Assembly (NCBI GenBank): GCA_002720855.1
Contig: PBIN01000002.1
Span: forward strand, 205,930-269,929
Source of the DNA: Rhodospirillaceae bacterium
Lineage (GTDB): Bacteria > Pseudomonadota > Alphaproteobacteria > MPNO01 > UBA2964
Reading direction: 5' to 3'
DNA length: 64,000 nt
Shown: positions 1 to 8,169 of the stretch, one piece after another
Layout: every line of letters starts with the position of its first letter
Position numbering within the stretch: the first letter of the stretch is position 1
The notes under the pieces: generated by a model
The model's database searches: none
What the model was told of the DNA's origin: nothing
The model's input: only the letters and a program-made list of their open reading frames with translations
Made by a program: the position numbers and the translations under genes

Positions 1-677
1 CGAGCGTCATCAAACGCGTTGCGTGGGAGCCGGTATGGTACAACCATCTGACGGATCACCTCGGCATCAAGGGCATCAAGCGGGTCTCGATGCACGAGCC
101 GCTAACCAATATCCGCCGGGTGCTGTTTATCGTATTTGAGCGTGGGGTCCCGACCACGGAAATCTGGCGGGCGCTTTATGGTGCTTCAGTGCTCAACTCT
201 GCCGTCGGCAAATACATTATTGCGGTGAATGAGGATATTGATCCCGACGAGGGAGATGCTGTTTTCTGGGCGCTGGCCTATCGCGCCAACCCGGCGCTTG
301 ATGTCGCAATCCTGCCACATCGCGACAAAGGCCATGGTCCAAAAAGCGATCTTCGAATGGGACGCGAAGAAGCGACCATGCTGATCGATGCGACGCTTAA
401 ATCGGATATGCCGCCGATTGCCCTGCCAACCAAAGAATATATGGAAGGGGCCAAAGAGCTTTGGGAGAAGCTCGATCTGCCGCCGCTCAAACCAGAGAGC
501 CCATGGCATGGCTATTCGCTGGGTGACTGGCATGATCAGTGGGAAGACATGGCGAAACGGGCGGCTGATGGCAATTATCTGGAAAATGGGCGCAGAAGCG
601 CGCAGCTGCGCCGAAATGACGTCTTCCCCAATACGTCCATCCGCGATGTACCCGGCAATCCATTTGAGGACGAATAG
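1..677 (+). CDS. UbiD family decarboxylase, C-terminal part (truncated by window edge)
   Basis: This is the end of a UbiD-type prenyl-FMN-dependent (de)carboxylase. The frame is open from base 3, well before the first Met codon at 90, so the gene begins upstream of the window and about 224 residues are visible. The visible part matches the C-terminal halves of the two long UbiD proteins at 1362 and 24226: SVIKRVAWEP, LGIKGIKRV, HEPLTNIR, the VNEDIDP motif and the GHGP segment. The catalytic Arg and Glu pair would lie in the missing part. It ends 14 bases before the TetR gene, so the two are probably co-transcribed. The family acts on aromatic, heteroaromatic or alpha,beta-unsaturated acids in the cytoplasm; the substrate here is unknown. 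Confidence 0.9.
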   Translation, partial: SVIKRVAWEPVWYNHLTDHLGIKGIKRVSMHEPLTNIRRVLFIVFERGVPTTEIWRALYGASVLNSAVGKYIIAVNEDIDPDEGDAVFWALAYRANPALDVAILPHRDKGHGPKSDLRMGREEATMLIDATLKSDMPPIALPTKEYMEGAKELWEKLDLPPLKPESPWHGYSLGDWHDQWEDMAKRAADGNYLENGRRSAQLRRNDVFPNTSIRDVPGNPFEDE

Positions 678-691
678 CTAAAGGATAGCCA

Positions 692-1225
692 ATGAGCATT
701 AGCCGCGATGACTGGATCGATGCAGCCTGGAATGTCCTGGGCGAAGCGGGTGTGGAAGGCATCCGGGTCGAACAGCTAGCGCGCAAGCTCAGCGTAACCA
801 AAGGTAGCTTTTATTGGCATTTTAAAAATCGTCAGGGCCTCGTCGATGCAATGATCGAACGCTGGCTCGGCATGCGCGAAGAGGATCGGCCGGGATTCGT
901 ATCAGCAGCGGAGGAACCAGGTGAGCGCATCTGGAAAGTAATTGAAAGAGGCATCACGCGCGGAACACGGGGTCAGGCGGCGGCACTAAGGCTATGGGCA
1001 CAACGTAATCCCGAAGTCGCTGAAAAGATTGACGCCGCAGACTCAATTCGTCGCCAGTTTTTTGTCGATCAATTCAAAGAGCTCGGCCACGATGATGATA
1101 CTGCTGAAATTCGGGCTGAGGTCTATATGTCGGTCATTAGCGCGGAATTTCTCCATTCGGGCAGCCGCGACAAAGCGGACCGCCTGTCCTTGGCACGGCG
1201 CAAGCATGAAATGCTGATTGGTTAA
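692..1225 (+). CDS. TetR/AcrR family transcriptional regulator
   Basis: A 177-residue one-component regulator. The N-terminal TetR helix-turn-helix lies at about residues 25-45 (VEQLARKLSVTKGSFYWHFK), and the rest is the ligand-binding helical domain. An AAAGGAT ribosome site precedes the ATG. It sits between two UbiD decarboxylase genes, 14 bases after the first. The gap downstream of it holds a perfect 14-bp palindrome overlapping the -35 box of a good promoter for the second UbiD gene. The simplest reading, which is inference, is local repression of UbiD genes relieved by a pathway substrate. Confidence 0.9.
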   Translation: MSISRDDWIDAAWNVLGEAGVEGIRVEQLARKLSVTKGSFYWHFKNRQGLVDAMIERWLGMREEDRPGFVSAAEEPGERIWKVIERGITRGTRGQAAALRLWAQRNPEVAEKIDAADSIRRQFFVDQFKELGHDDDTAEIRAEVYMSVISAEFLHSGSRDKADRLSLARRKHEMLIG

Positions 1226-1262
1226 TGTCAGAGTTGGTATCCGTCATTTATTCGTAAAAACC

Positions 1263-1276
1263 ATACGGTACCGTAT
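1263..1276. promoter_or_regulatory. Palindromic operator, probable TetR site
   Basis: The sequence ATACGGTACCGTAT is a perfect 14-bp palindrome. It lies 38 bases after the TetR gene, and its last base is the first base of the -35 box of the promoter for the UbiD gene at 1362. Size, symmetry and position fit a TetR-family operator; binding is inferred. Confidence 0.6.
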
Positions 1277-1304
1277 TGACTCTGATGGGCCTCAAAAATA
1301 TGGT
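1276..1304 (+). promoter_or_regulatory. Sigma-70-type promoter for the UbiD gene at 1362
   Basis: A -35 box TTGACT (1276-1281) and a -10 box TATGGT (1299-1304) are separated by 17 bases. The expected transcript would start near 1311, giving a leader of about 50 bases before the ATG. The palindrome at 1263-1276 abuts the -35 box, as expected for a repressed promoter. Confidence 0.5.
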
Positions 1305-1361
1305 GCCCGCAGTTTGAAAAGCGCAGATTTCTGCGCCTAACGATCAACAGGGACAAGGAAA

Positions 1362-3104
1362 ATGGCTAAATCCATCCGGGAACAGACCGCGGAAGACCGT
1401 GGCTATGTCGATTTGCATGAACATATCGAAGTATTGCGCGATGCGGGGCTACTGTTTGAAGTTGATCGCGAGATCAATAAGGACACGGAAATGCATCCTT
1501 TGGTCCGCTGGCAGTATCGTGGCGGCGTTGAGGAAGAAGACCGTAAAGCCTGGATGTTTAATAACGTTACCGACGCCAAAGGCCGCAAATATGATATTCC
1601 GGTTTTGGTCGGCGGTCTGGCAGCCAACAGCGCCGTTTACAAACTTGGCATGCGTTGTGAGCTGGACGAGATCAAGGAAACCTGGATCAAGGCCCTGAAC
1701 AATCCCATCGACCCCAATGAGGTCGCATTCAACGAAGCGCCCTGTCACGACCTTGTCTATGAAGGGGATGATCTTTTAAACGGATTTGGTGTCGACCAGA
1801 TCCCCGTGCCCATATCGTCACCAGGTTGGGATAACGCGCCATATTTCGCGGCATCGCATTTCATCACCAAAGACCCGACGAACGATATCCAGAATATGGG
1901 TAACTATCGTGCGATGGTCAAAGCGCCAAATCGCGTCGGATTTAACCCTTCGATAGAATTACGCACTGGCGGTTACATGCATTGGGAAGAGTGGAAGAAG
2001 CTCGGCAAACCAATGCCGTGCGCCATCGTTATCGGTGCGCCACCGGTTGTTTCCTTTACGGCTGTACAAAAAGTGCCCGAGAAATATGACGAGTTTCAGG
2101 TCTCGGGAGGGCTATGTGGCAAGCCGCTCAACGTGGTGAAGGCCAAGACCGTTGATCTCTTGGTGCCTGCGGAAGCGGAAATCGTTATCGAGGGCTACAT
2201 TTCGACCGATTTGCTGGAACCCGAAGCGCCGTTTGGCGAAAGCCACGGCCATGTCAATTTGCAGGAATATAACGGTTTTATGGATGTGACTGCCGTGACG
2301 CGCCGAAAGGACGCGGTGATGGTTTCCTGGGTCAGCCAGGTCACACCATCGGAAAGCTCGGCCATTAAACGGCCTGCTTACGAAGCAGCACAAATTGAAC
2401 ATCTGCGTGACCACCTCGGTATCAAGGGCATTAAGCATGTTTGTACCCATGAGCCGCTGACGTCGCTGCATAAGTTGATCATAGCGGTGGTCGATCGTGA
2501 CATGCCCCGCACCGAAATCTGGCGAACATTATATGGAATTGCGTCGCTGAGACGGGCAGAGGGTAAATGGGTCATTGCCGTGAACGAAGACATCGATCCG
2601 GACGATACAAATGCTGTATTTTGGGCGATGTCCTATCGCTGTAAACCGCACCGGGATGTCGAAATCCTCAAGAACAAAGACGAAGGACATGGTCCCCGTT
2701 CTCTCGAGGATTCCAACGACTCCGCGGTTCTTGTCGATGCCACGCTCAAGGAAACCTATCCACCTGTTTCATTGCCCAAACGTGAATATATGGAAGGCGC
2801 CGCTAAGATTTGGTACGAGCTGGGCTTGCCGAAACTCAAGCCGCAACGCCCCTGGTACGGTTATGACATGGGTGAGTGGAATGAGGATCTCGAAACCATG
2901 GCCCAGCGTGCCGTGCGAGGCGAATACTGGCAAACGGGTGAAATTATCGCGCAAAAACGCCGTGGCGATCTGAAAATGAACACGGAGGTGCGCACCCTCG
3001 GCGAAGGAACGCCTGGTGCTGGAGACAGAAAAGACTCAGGTGACCTTTCCTGGGATGGTCTTAAGGAAGCGGCTGAACCGCTGAACGTCGAGCCCGAAGA
3101 GTAG
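1362..3104 (+). CDS. UbiD family decarboxylase (long form)
   Basis: A 580-residue prenyl-FMN-dependent (de)carboxylase, longer than the roughly 490-residue family norm. The cofactor-contacting NMGNYR motif is at residues 179-183 with Arg183. The paired acidic residues are in PEAPFGE (Glu288 and Glu293). The last 40 residues are a hydrophilic tail not shared with the paralogue at 24226. The ATG follows ACAAGGAAA, a good ribosome site. The protein resembles the 554-residue UbiD at 24226 along its length, including the shared segment VDREINKDTEMHPLVRW. It is probably controlled by the TetR upstream. No UbiX gene is in the window, so the cofactor must come from elsewhere in the genome. Confidence 0.92.
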   Translation: MAKSIREQTAEDRGYVDLHEHIEVLRDAGLLFEVDREINKDTEMHPLVRWQYRGGVEEEDRKAWMFNNVTDAKGRKYDIPVLVGGLAANSAVYKLGMRCELDEIKETWIKALNNPIDPNEVAFNEAPCHDLVYEGDDLLNGFGVDQIPVPISSPGWDNAPYFAASHFITKDPTNDIQNMGNYRAMVKAPNRVGFNPSIELRTGGYMHWEEWKKLGKPMPCAIVIGAPPVVSFTAVQKVPEKYDEFQVSGGLCGKPLNVVKAKTVDLLVPAEAEIVIEGYISTDLLEPEAPFGESHGHVNLQEYNGFMDVTAVTRRKDAVMVSWVSQVTPSESSAIKRPAYEAAQIEHLRDHLGIKGIKHVCTHEPLTSLHKLIIAVVDRDMPRTEIWRTLYGIASLRRAEGKWVIAVNEDIDPDDTNAVFWAMSYRCKPHRDVEILKNKDEGHGPRSLEDSNDSAVLVDATLKETYPPVSLPKREYMEGAAKIWYELGLPKLKPQRPWYGYDMGEWNEDLETMAQRAVRGEYWQTGEIIAQKRRGDLKMNTEVRTLGEGTPGAGDRKDSGDLSWDGLKEAAEPLNVEPEE

Positions 3105-3293
3105 CTCTTTCGACGCAACTGTGGGCCTTATCGCGGTGAGCCTGTAGCTGTTCAGAATTCGTACTATTCTGCGGCATATTCGATACGGTTGATTGGAGTT
3201 TTACCGTCTAATATCCTAGTGTCGATTGAAATATCAGGCATTTTTTCGGCCTAAGGTTTCAATGGATGGATACGAGGCAGGCACTTGGATAAA

Positions 3294-3821
3294 ATGACAG
3301 ACGATCAAGCATTTTATTATCTGAAAGAGTCTGTTCTCGCCGAAGGCGAGGAAATTCAGTGGACCGGTAGACCAGCTGCGGGTGCGGCGGTGGCGAAAGG
3401 CATCTCAAATTTCCTGTTTGGCATCTTTTTCTTCGGGTTTGCAGTATTTTGGACTGTAGGAGCATCGCAAGGTGGTTTGTTCGCGCTCTTTGGGATTCCA
3501 TTTATGGCTGTGGGTGCCTGGATGATCAGCGCTCCCGTGAGAACCTACATAAAAGCAAACAAGTCATATTATGCGGTAACGAATAAACGCGTAATCATCC
3601 TCACGGTTGGCCGTTCCTACACTTGCGTATCTATCGCGCCCAATGAAATTTCTGACTATGAAAGAACAGACAAACCGAATGGGACTGGAAATACCCGGCT
3701 TCGGAAAACGATTATCCACGGTAGAAACGGGATCCAAACGTCCATTGATTTTACTGATGGGTTGTGGGGCGTTTCTGATACGAAAGGTGCCGCAGACGCG
3801 ATCACTGCACTTCGTACCTAA
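3294..3821 (+). CDS. Membrane protein with bacterial PH domain
   Basis: About 175 residues. After a short N-terminus with GEEIQWTGRP there are two hydrophobic segments (about 34-50 and 57-73), then the bacterial PH-domain signature YYAVTNKRVIIL and a beta-rich tail. Such proteins are usually inner-membrane anchored with the PH fold in the cytoplasm; the role is unknown. An in-frame TTG at 3285 could also start translation, but the ATG at 3294 is preferred. It stands alone between the UbiD and SDR genes and has no evident link to their chemistry. Confidence 0.75.
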   Translation: MTDDQAFYYLKESVLAEGEEIQWTGRPAAGAAVAKGISNFLFGIFFFGFAVFWTVGASQGGLFALFGIPFMAVGAWMISAPVRTYIKANKSYYAVTNKRVIILTVGRSYTCVSIAPNEISDYERTDKPNGTGNTRLRKTIIHGRNGIQTSIDFTDGLWGVSDTKGAADAITALRT

Positions 3822-3900
3822 TTTTAGCGGTTGGGGATGCCTTGGTTCGTTTGCGATTCCCTTATAAGGTTTCCTAAATTGGCAAATAGGGAGGCCTCAT

Positions 3901-4659
3901 ATGGGACGCTTGGACGGAAAAGTCGCGCTGGTTACAGGTGCCGCGCAAGGAATCGGAGCGGAATTCGCCAAAGGTATGGCGGCTGAAGGCGCCAAGGTCG
4001 CGATTTCAGATCTAGATTCCGGACAGACAGTTGTTGATATCATCAAACAGGCCGGAGGCGATGCTATTGATGCGCCTTGCGATGTGTCTGACGAGGCTTC
4101 CGCACGCGCTGCCGTACAAAAGACAGTCGATGAATTTGGGCGTCTCGATATTCTTGTGAACAATGCTGCCATCTTTACGATGGTTGATCGCGCCAAGTTC
4201 GATGAAATTACAGTCGATGATTGGGATCGCGTTAGCGCCGTAAACATTAAGGGCGTCTGGATCATGTGCAAGGAAGCCGTCCCCGCGATGCGCCAGAACA
4301 ATTACGGCAAGATTATCAATATTTCATCCGGCCGTGCATTTAAGGGCTCTACCCACTTCCTACATTACGATGCATCCAAAGCTGCAGTTGTCGGGATCAC
4401 ACGATCACTGGCGCGGGAAATTGGTGGTGACAATATTTGCGTCAACGCGATCGCGCCGGGCGCGACAGCTAGCGAAAACGTTTTGAAACGCGACACAGAG
4501 CTTGGTACCACGATGGACGGCACGGTCAAAACCCGTGCGCTCAAGCGGATCGAAACGCCTGAAGACCTTGTTGGAGCGTGTTTGTTCCTGGCTTCTTCCG
4601 ACAGTGATTTTATCACAGGTCAAAGTCTGGTGGTCGATGGCGGTTCAGCGATGCACTAA
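3901..4659 (+). CDS. SDR family NAD(P)-dependent oxidoreductase
   Basis: A 252-residue classical short-chain dehydrogenase. Visible are the nucleotide-binding TGAAQGIG at residues 12-19, the structural NNAA at 87-90, the catalytic Ser near 142, Tyr156 and Lys160 (YDASK), and a C-terminal FITGQ..VDGG segment. The start is fixed by a GGGAGG ribosome site. It aligns without gaps over the first 160 residues with the SDRs at 19823, 20600 and 23354, so these are paralogues. The residue after the second beta strand is Asp38 (ISDLDSG), which favours NAD over NADP. It probably oxidises or reduces an alcohol/ketone intermediate linked to the UbiD enzymes; substrate unknown. Confidence 0.9.
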   Translation: MGRLDGKVALVTGAAQGIGAEFAKGMAAEGAKVAISDLDSGQTVVDIIKQAGGDAIDAPCDVSDEASARAAVQKTVDEFGRLDILVNNAAIFTMVDRAKFDEITVDDWDRVSAVNIKGVWIMCKEAVPAMRQNNYGKIINISSGRAFKGSTHFLHYDASKAAVVGITRSLAREIGGDNICVNAIAPGATASENVLKRDTELGTTMDGTVKTRALKRIETPEDLVGACLFLASSDSDFITGQSLVVDGGSAMH

Positions 4660-4710
4660 CATCAGTGCGGTTTCGGGGAGGATTCCTGCCAACCTAAAAA
4701 TGGTCCGAGT

Positions 4711-4902
4711 ATGAAACTGCTCCGGAAACACATGCTCAATGTCGCGGCCTTGTGCGTCGGCTTGATTGTCGGCCTGATTCTCTACGTCGGTTACGACAGA
4801 CATTTTCTCGTTGTAATCTGTATGCCGTTTATCGCATTGGGAGTTCTGTACATCATAAGAAATCCCCTAAATGCGTTTTTAGAATACATATCGCACCGAT
4901 GA
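4711..4902 (+). CDS. Small membrane protein, unknown
   Basis: A 63-residue predicted protein with two hydrophobic helices (about 9-26 and 33-48) separated by a short charged turn. It starts 51 bases after the SDR stop and ends 18 bases before the convergent GIY-YIG gene. The ribosome site is weak. The hydrophobic pattern and free-standing position favour a real gene, but there is no recognisable family. Confidence 0.4.
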   Translation: MKLLRKHMLNVAALCVGLIVGLILYVGYDRHFLVVICMPFIALGVLYIIRNPLNAFLEYISHR

Positions 4903-4920
4903 GTTTGAGCGCCCAGACGT

Positions 4921-5481
4921 TTACTGACCGAAAACCAGCCTTCGATCTTTGCCAAAATAATCGAAGCCAAGAAGTGACAATGTAAACCGCAGCTGCTCAA
5001 TAAAATATTCCATATCAGCTGTATCGGCTTCGGGAAGGGTTGCAGGTTCCGGTGATGCGTTGTTTGTCACAGAAGCCGTTTCGGCGTCTCGCGCCATCGC
5101 GATCAAACGACCTTCAATGTAGCGAATATGAGCTTTCGTGAGATTTTGATCCCGACTGGTTATGACACAAGCGACCGTCCAAAAGTCTCGCGATTTGTCA
5201 CTCTGGTGTTTGCGAAGACGGTTACCAACGTTCTCGCTTTCACCGACATAGATTTTCGTTCTTTGTTCGTCATTGGTCTCGCCAACCAGGATATAAACAC
5301 CAGGTCGTTTAAATTCATTGCGGTCCGGTTCCGAAACAATATTAGTGCGTGGAATAATTAGAACATGGCCGGTCCAGTTCATGATCTCGACTGTTGCGAG
5401 AGCGGTATCAAAATCTGAAGTTCCGCTACCGCAATTCTGGATATAAAGCCGAACGTTTCGGGTTCTCGCCATATGACTCAA
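4921..5481 (-). CDS. GIY-YIG domain protein (nuclease-like)
   Basis: A 186-residue protein with a GIY-YIG core: PGVYILVGE at about 55-63, KIYVGES about 13 residues later, then NRLRKH and a helix with IEGRLI, which supplies the family glutamate. GIY-YIG domains cut DNA using the two tyrosines, an arginine and that glutamate; here they read GVY and IYV, both with Tyr. The TTG at 5481 is preferred because a GGAG site lies 8 bases upstream; the ATG at 5472 has none at the right distance. The DNA around it is richer in AT than the enzyme genes. It is a single cargo-like gene with no partner that I can see. Confidence 0.75.
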   Translation of the reverse strand: MSHMARTRNVRLYIQNCGSGTSDFDTALATVEIMNWTGHVLIIPRTNIVSEPDRNEFKRPGVYILVGETNDEQRTKIYVGESENVGNRLRKHQSDKSRDFWTVACVITSRDQNLTKAHIRYIEGRLIAMARDAETASVTNNASPEPATLPEADTADMEYFIEQLRFTLSLLGFDYFGKDRRLVFGQ

Positions 5482-5489
5482 AAATCCGT

Positions 5490-5493
5490 CTCC
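5490..5493 (-). promoter_or_regulatory. Ribosome binding site deciding a TTG start
   Basis: On the minus strand this reads GGAG, 8 bases before the TTG at 5481. It is 17 bases from the ATG at 5472, so it supports the TTG start of the GIY-YIG gene. Confidence 0.45.
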
Positions 5494-5706
5494 CTGTCTG
5501 AATTAACCTTTTTGGAGTTCCTTCGAGGGTTTATTAAAAAAAATATAATACAACTTAAGAGAGTATTGGTAGTGACAAATTCATGGCAGCAAGTTGGCAA
5601 GAATTTGCTGTTGTCTCCGTCAAAAAATGGAATTTATACGCTGTCAGAAATCTTCAGGAATTGTTGTCGCTTATAATTCAGCCATAAAAATTCGCTTCTC
5701 TGGGAG

Positions 5707-6819
5707 CTAACCAATTTCTAGCGCGGTTTTAATATTGAGGCGATCGAGGTCGTCCATAAAATCCTCCAACGTCAATATACCAACGCACGGCGCGGCGCCT
5801 TTAAAATCAAGAGTTCCATCCCGGAGACGGCGTATCAAAGCGATGGCAGCAAGTGTAGGCACTTGAGGACCCACGCTGTCTTTTGCGATAAGTGTCCATT
5901 TGGCAGATGTATTTGTGCCGTTGCCGTCGATGCCTTTGGCTTCAACAATCATAGATCCGTCGTCGCTGCCAAAGCGTTGCAGGCGTAACGAGAGGTCCAG
6001 CATCTGACGTGCATAGGGAACAAGCGAGCGGATAAGACCCCAACGAACGAGTAACCCGAATCCAACCAGCCCCAGATGCAGCGGCGGAAGTTCCAAACCC
6101 GCATAAAATATGGCTTCTGATTTGGGTTTAAATCGCTCAACGAATAGGTCTAAATCGGGTGTTTCGCAAAGCGAAGCGAGACGTGTTCCCAATCCGGGGA
6201 TTTTAATGAACCTAGTGAGGCCCCAGCCGGGTGCAATAGTCCACTTTCCCCCGCGAAATAAACGCACGGATTTGCCGATATAGGTGAAAACGCCCCGAAC
6301 AACAGATAGCCCCCTGGGCGCCTTGTTTCCCGGGCATATGGCAACAGAAATAGAGTCTATCTCCTGCCAGTCGCGCGTGACGTGATCAAGAACAGCATTC
6401 GAAAAAGCGGGGGTGGCGCTCGCGCCTGAGAGAGCTGCGACGTTCCGTTTTGCTGCGCAATCGTTAAATTTGTGGATTTTTGAAACGAAGTCACGCCCGT
6501 CTGCGAGGTCAATATAGTGGCATCCAGCCATAATGGACGCATCGATAACTTTGGTATCACTGTTTTGGAAGGGGCCCGCCGCATCAATTACGACATCAAT
6601 ACCAAGTGACTTGATTTCCTTTCGCGTAATCTTGTCTCGATCAAGTCGATATGGGGTTGTTGATTTAGGGTATTGCACATGAAGATCTGCAAGAGTTCTT
6701 AACGTCCGTCCCGCGAGGATAGTAAATACACCGTCCTCTGCCGCGAGTTGCTCTACGATTAAACGGCCGAAAACCCCAGTGGCCCCAATCAGTAGAACTC
6801 TAAGATCACGATTCCTCAT
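5707..6819 (-). CDS. Saccharopine dehydrogenase-like NAD(P)-binding protein
   Basis: A 370-residue protein with an N-terminal Rossmann fold (GATGVFG at 12-18), followed by VVIDAAGPFQ and CHYIDLADGRDFV, typical of the saccharopine dehydrogenase/trans-acting enoyl reductase-like superfamily. The true reaction is not evident. Its ATG overlaps the stop codon of the DUF4166 gene upstream by one base (TGATG), so the two are translationally coupled. In many genomes these two domains are fused in one protein; here they are split into adjacent genes. The pair probably shares the operator-bearing promoter at 7534-7564. Confidence 0.85.
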   Translation of the reverse strand: MRNRDLRVLLIGATGVFGRLIVEQLAAEDGVFTILAGRTLRTLADLHVQYPKSTTPYRLDRDKITRKEIKSLGIDVVIDAAGPFQNSDTKVIDASIMAGCHYIDLADGRDFVSKIHKFNDCAAKRNVAALSGASATPAFSNAVLDHVTRDWQEIDSISVAICPGNKAPRGLSVVRGVFTYIGKSVRLFRGGKWTIAPGWGLTRFIKIPGLGTRLASLCETPDLDLFVERFKPKSEAIFYAGLELPPLHLGLVGFGLLVRWGLIRSLVPYARQMLDLSLRLQRFGSDDGSMIVEAKGIDGNGTNTSAKWTLIAKDSVGPQVPTLAAIALIRRLRDGTLDFKGAAPCVGILTLEDFMDDLDRLNIKTALEIG

Positions 6820-7514
6820 CAGGCTCCCCCAGCGTGATCCGCGTCACGGAATAACCCTGCCTGATGAAGGATAACTCCGAGTTTTGCCATCCTGACTTCG
6901 AGGTCGAAAACAAACTGGCCTCGCCTTTGATCGATATGGCGAACTGTTATGGTGAATGGCAGTAGCCAGCGCGGTAGGCGATAACGGCGCCCAAATAGAC
7001 GGGTAAAAAAGTGGTCGCTGCGGAACCGCATGACATCTTCTTCGACACCAACTCGAAGCGCCATGCCAATTCCAAATCCTATATATTCTTCAAGCCCTGT
7101 AGGTCCGGCAAAGCGTTTGGCGCTCCGAATAACCTGCGGAAATTTGTCTCTTCGGCCATAAATCCTGGTCCAGAGCTGACCTCCCGTCTTCTTCTCTTCC
7201 GTGACGGTGACGATCGCCGGCATATTTATCTCTGTGTCGAGCGGGAGGGGTGTGCCAATAAAACGACCAAGTTGAATAAGCAATTTTCCGGCGAAGGTCG
7301 CATGCGCACCGATGATTTTGCCGATATAGGTTTCAACGTCGGTATCTTTATGTCGTTTTGTAAATCCGCGTCTTACGGCTTTTGGGAGGGCGTTCCATTC
7401 TTCGCGGCTTAGAAGACGGCGAAAACGTAAATCTTCGACGGTATTGTCCGTGACGATCTGCGGGCCGATTGGATAAATGTCCGTCGGGTCCCGGGGTTTT
7501 TTTGCAATTGCCAT
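6819..7514 (-). CDS. DUF4166 domain protein
   Basis: A 231-residue protein. The pattern EWNALPKAVRRGF near residue 37, the G-rich middle (IGTPLP, WTRIYG) and the C-terminal region with ITVRHIDQRRGQFVFD match the DUF4166 family, which is often the C-terminal domain of saccharopine-dehydrogenase-like proteins. It is the first gene of a two-gene operon, with a one-base stop/start overlap to the next. The promoter region contains an inverted repeat identical in both arms to the one at the start of the neighbouring GbsR/MarR gene, so that regulator probably controls it. The biochemical function is unknown. Confidence 0.75.
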   Translation of the reverse strand: MAIAKKPRDPTDIYPIGPQIVTDNTVEDLRFRRLLSREEWNALPKAVRRGFTKRHKDTDVETYIGKIIGAHATFAGKLLIQLGRFIGTPLPLDTEINMPAIVTVTEEKKTGGQLWTRIYGRRDKFPQVIRSAKRFAGPTGLEEYIGFGIGMALRVGVEEDVMRFRSDHFFTRLFGRRYRLPRWLLPFTITVRHIDQRRGQFVFDLEVRMAKLGVILHQAGLFRDADHAGGA

Positions 7515-7533
7515 CGTCTTGTTCCATTTGCTA

Positions 7534-7564
7534 TTTCTGTCATTTATTTCTGTAAAGACAGAAA
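7534..7564. promoter_or_regulatory. Inverted-repeat operator upstream of the DUF4166 operon
   Basis: TTTCTGT (7547-7553) and ACAGAAA (7558-7564) form a perfect dyad with a 4-base spacer, and a further direct TTTCTGT half-site lies at 7534-7540. The same arms with the same spacer occur at 8160-8177 at the start of the GbsR/MarR gene. The site is about 33-50 bases upstream of the DUF4166 start, a position suited to repression. Confidence 0.6.
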
Positions 7565-7602
7565 CGTTTGTTCAAATAAAAACCAGCTACTAAGAAATCC
7601 TT

Positions 7603-8169
7603 TCATCCATCCTTTCTCTTGCGTCCCGAAAGCAGTCCGGTGACCTTTGTTCCCATCTTTATCAGTGCGATTAAGTTTGCCTTGGGAACGGTCAGCATCT
7701 GGTCATACCAGCGATTTGTTGTTTCCACGAACTCCTGCATTTCCTGTAATCGCCGAAGCGCAACCGGGCTGATTTTCTTGTCGCTTTTCGCCGCTTCGAT
7801 GCAATCCCTAAGCGCATTGGCAGCCGGATCGAGTTCACGTTCTTTGCGGCCTTGAACGATACGGGTCACCATTTCCCAAATATCCGTTATCGCTTCGTAA
7901 TGATCGCGGCGGTCACCCATTACCGGCGTTCTTTGTATGAGCTTCCAGGCGAGTAGCTCCTTGATGGAATTCGAAACGTTTGATCTGGCTAATCCGAGCG
8001 TCTCGGCTATTTCTTCCGCTGTAATTGGCCGTTCTGACAGATAGAGCAAAGCCTGTATTTGGGCGACAGAACGGTTGACCCCCCACTGGTTACCCAAATC
8101 GCCCCAGTGAAGGATGAAGCGGGCCATCGCTTCGGGTATTTCTTCGGTTCTGTCAATAATTTCTGTCAT
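7603..8169 (-). CDS. GbsR/MarR family transcriptional regulator
   Basis: A 188-residue winged-helix regulator. The segment ARFILHWGDLGNQWGVNRS, the HTH ITAEEIAETLGLARSNVSNSIKEL (about 50-73) and the wing with GDRRDHYEA are the GbsR-type MarR pattern. The ATG at 8169 lies inside a perfect inverted repeat and has no ribosome site at a normal distance. The second Met (codon 15, at 8127) is an alternative start just before the conserved region. The gene is upstream of, and on the same strand as, the DUF4166/saccharopine-dehydrogenase-like operon and faces away from the TauD gene at 8280. Autoregulation plus control of the operon is the likely arrangement. Confidence 0.85.
   Translation of the reverse strand: MTEIIDRTEEIPEAMARFILHWGDLGNQWGVNRSVAQIQALLYLSERPITAEEIAETLGLARSNVSNSIKELLAWKLIQRTPVMGDRRDHYEAITDIWEMVTRIVQGRKERELDPAANALRDCIEAAKSDKKISPVALRRLQEMQEFVETTNRWYDQMLTVPKANLIALIKMGTKVTGLLSGRKRKDG

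Noticed and set aside
5473-5676. A 67-codon plus-strand frame in the gap after the GIY-YIG gene
   Set aside because: No ribosome site, no recognisable sequence features, and it overlaps the start and ribosome site of the GIY-YIG gene.
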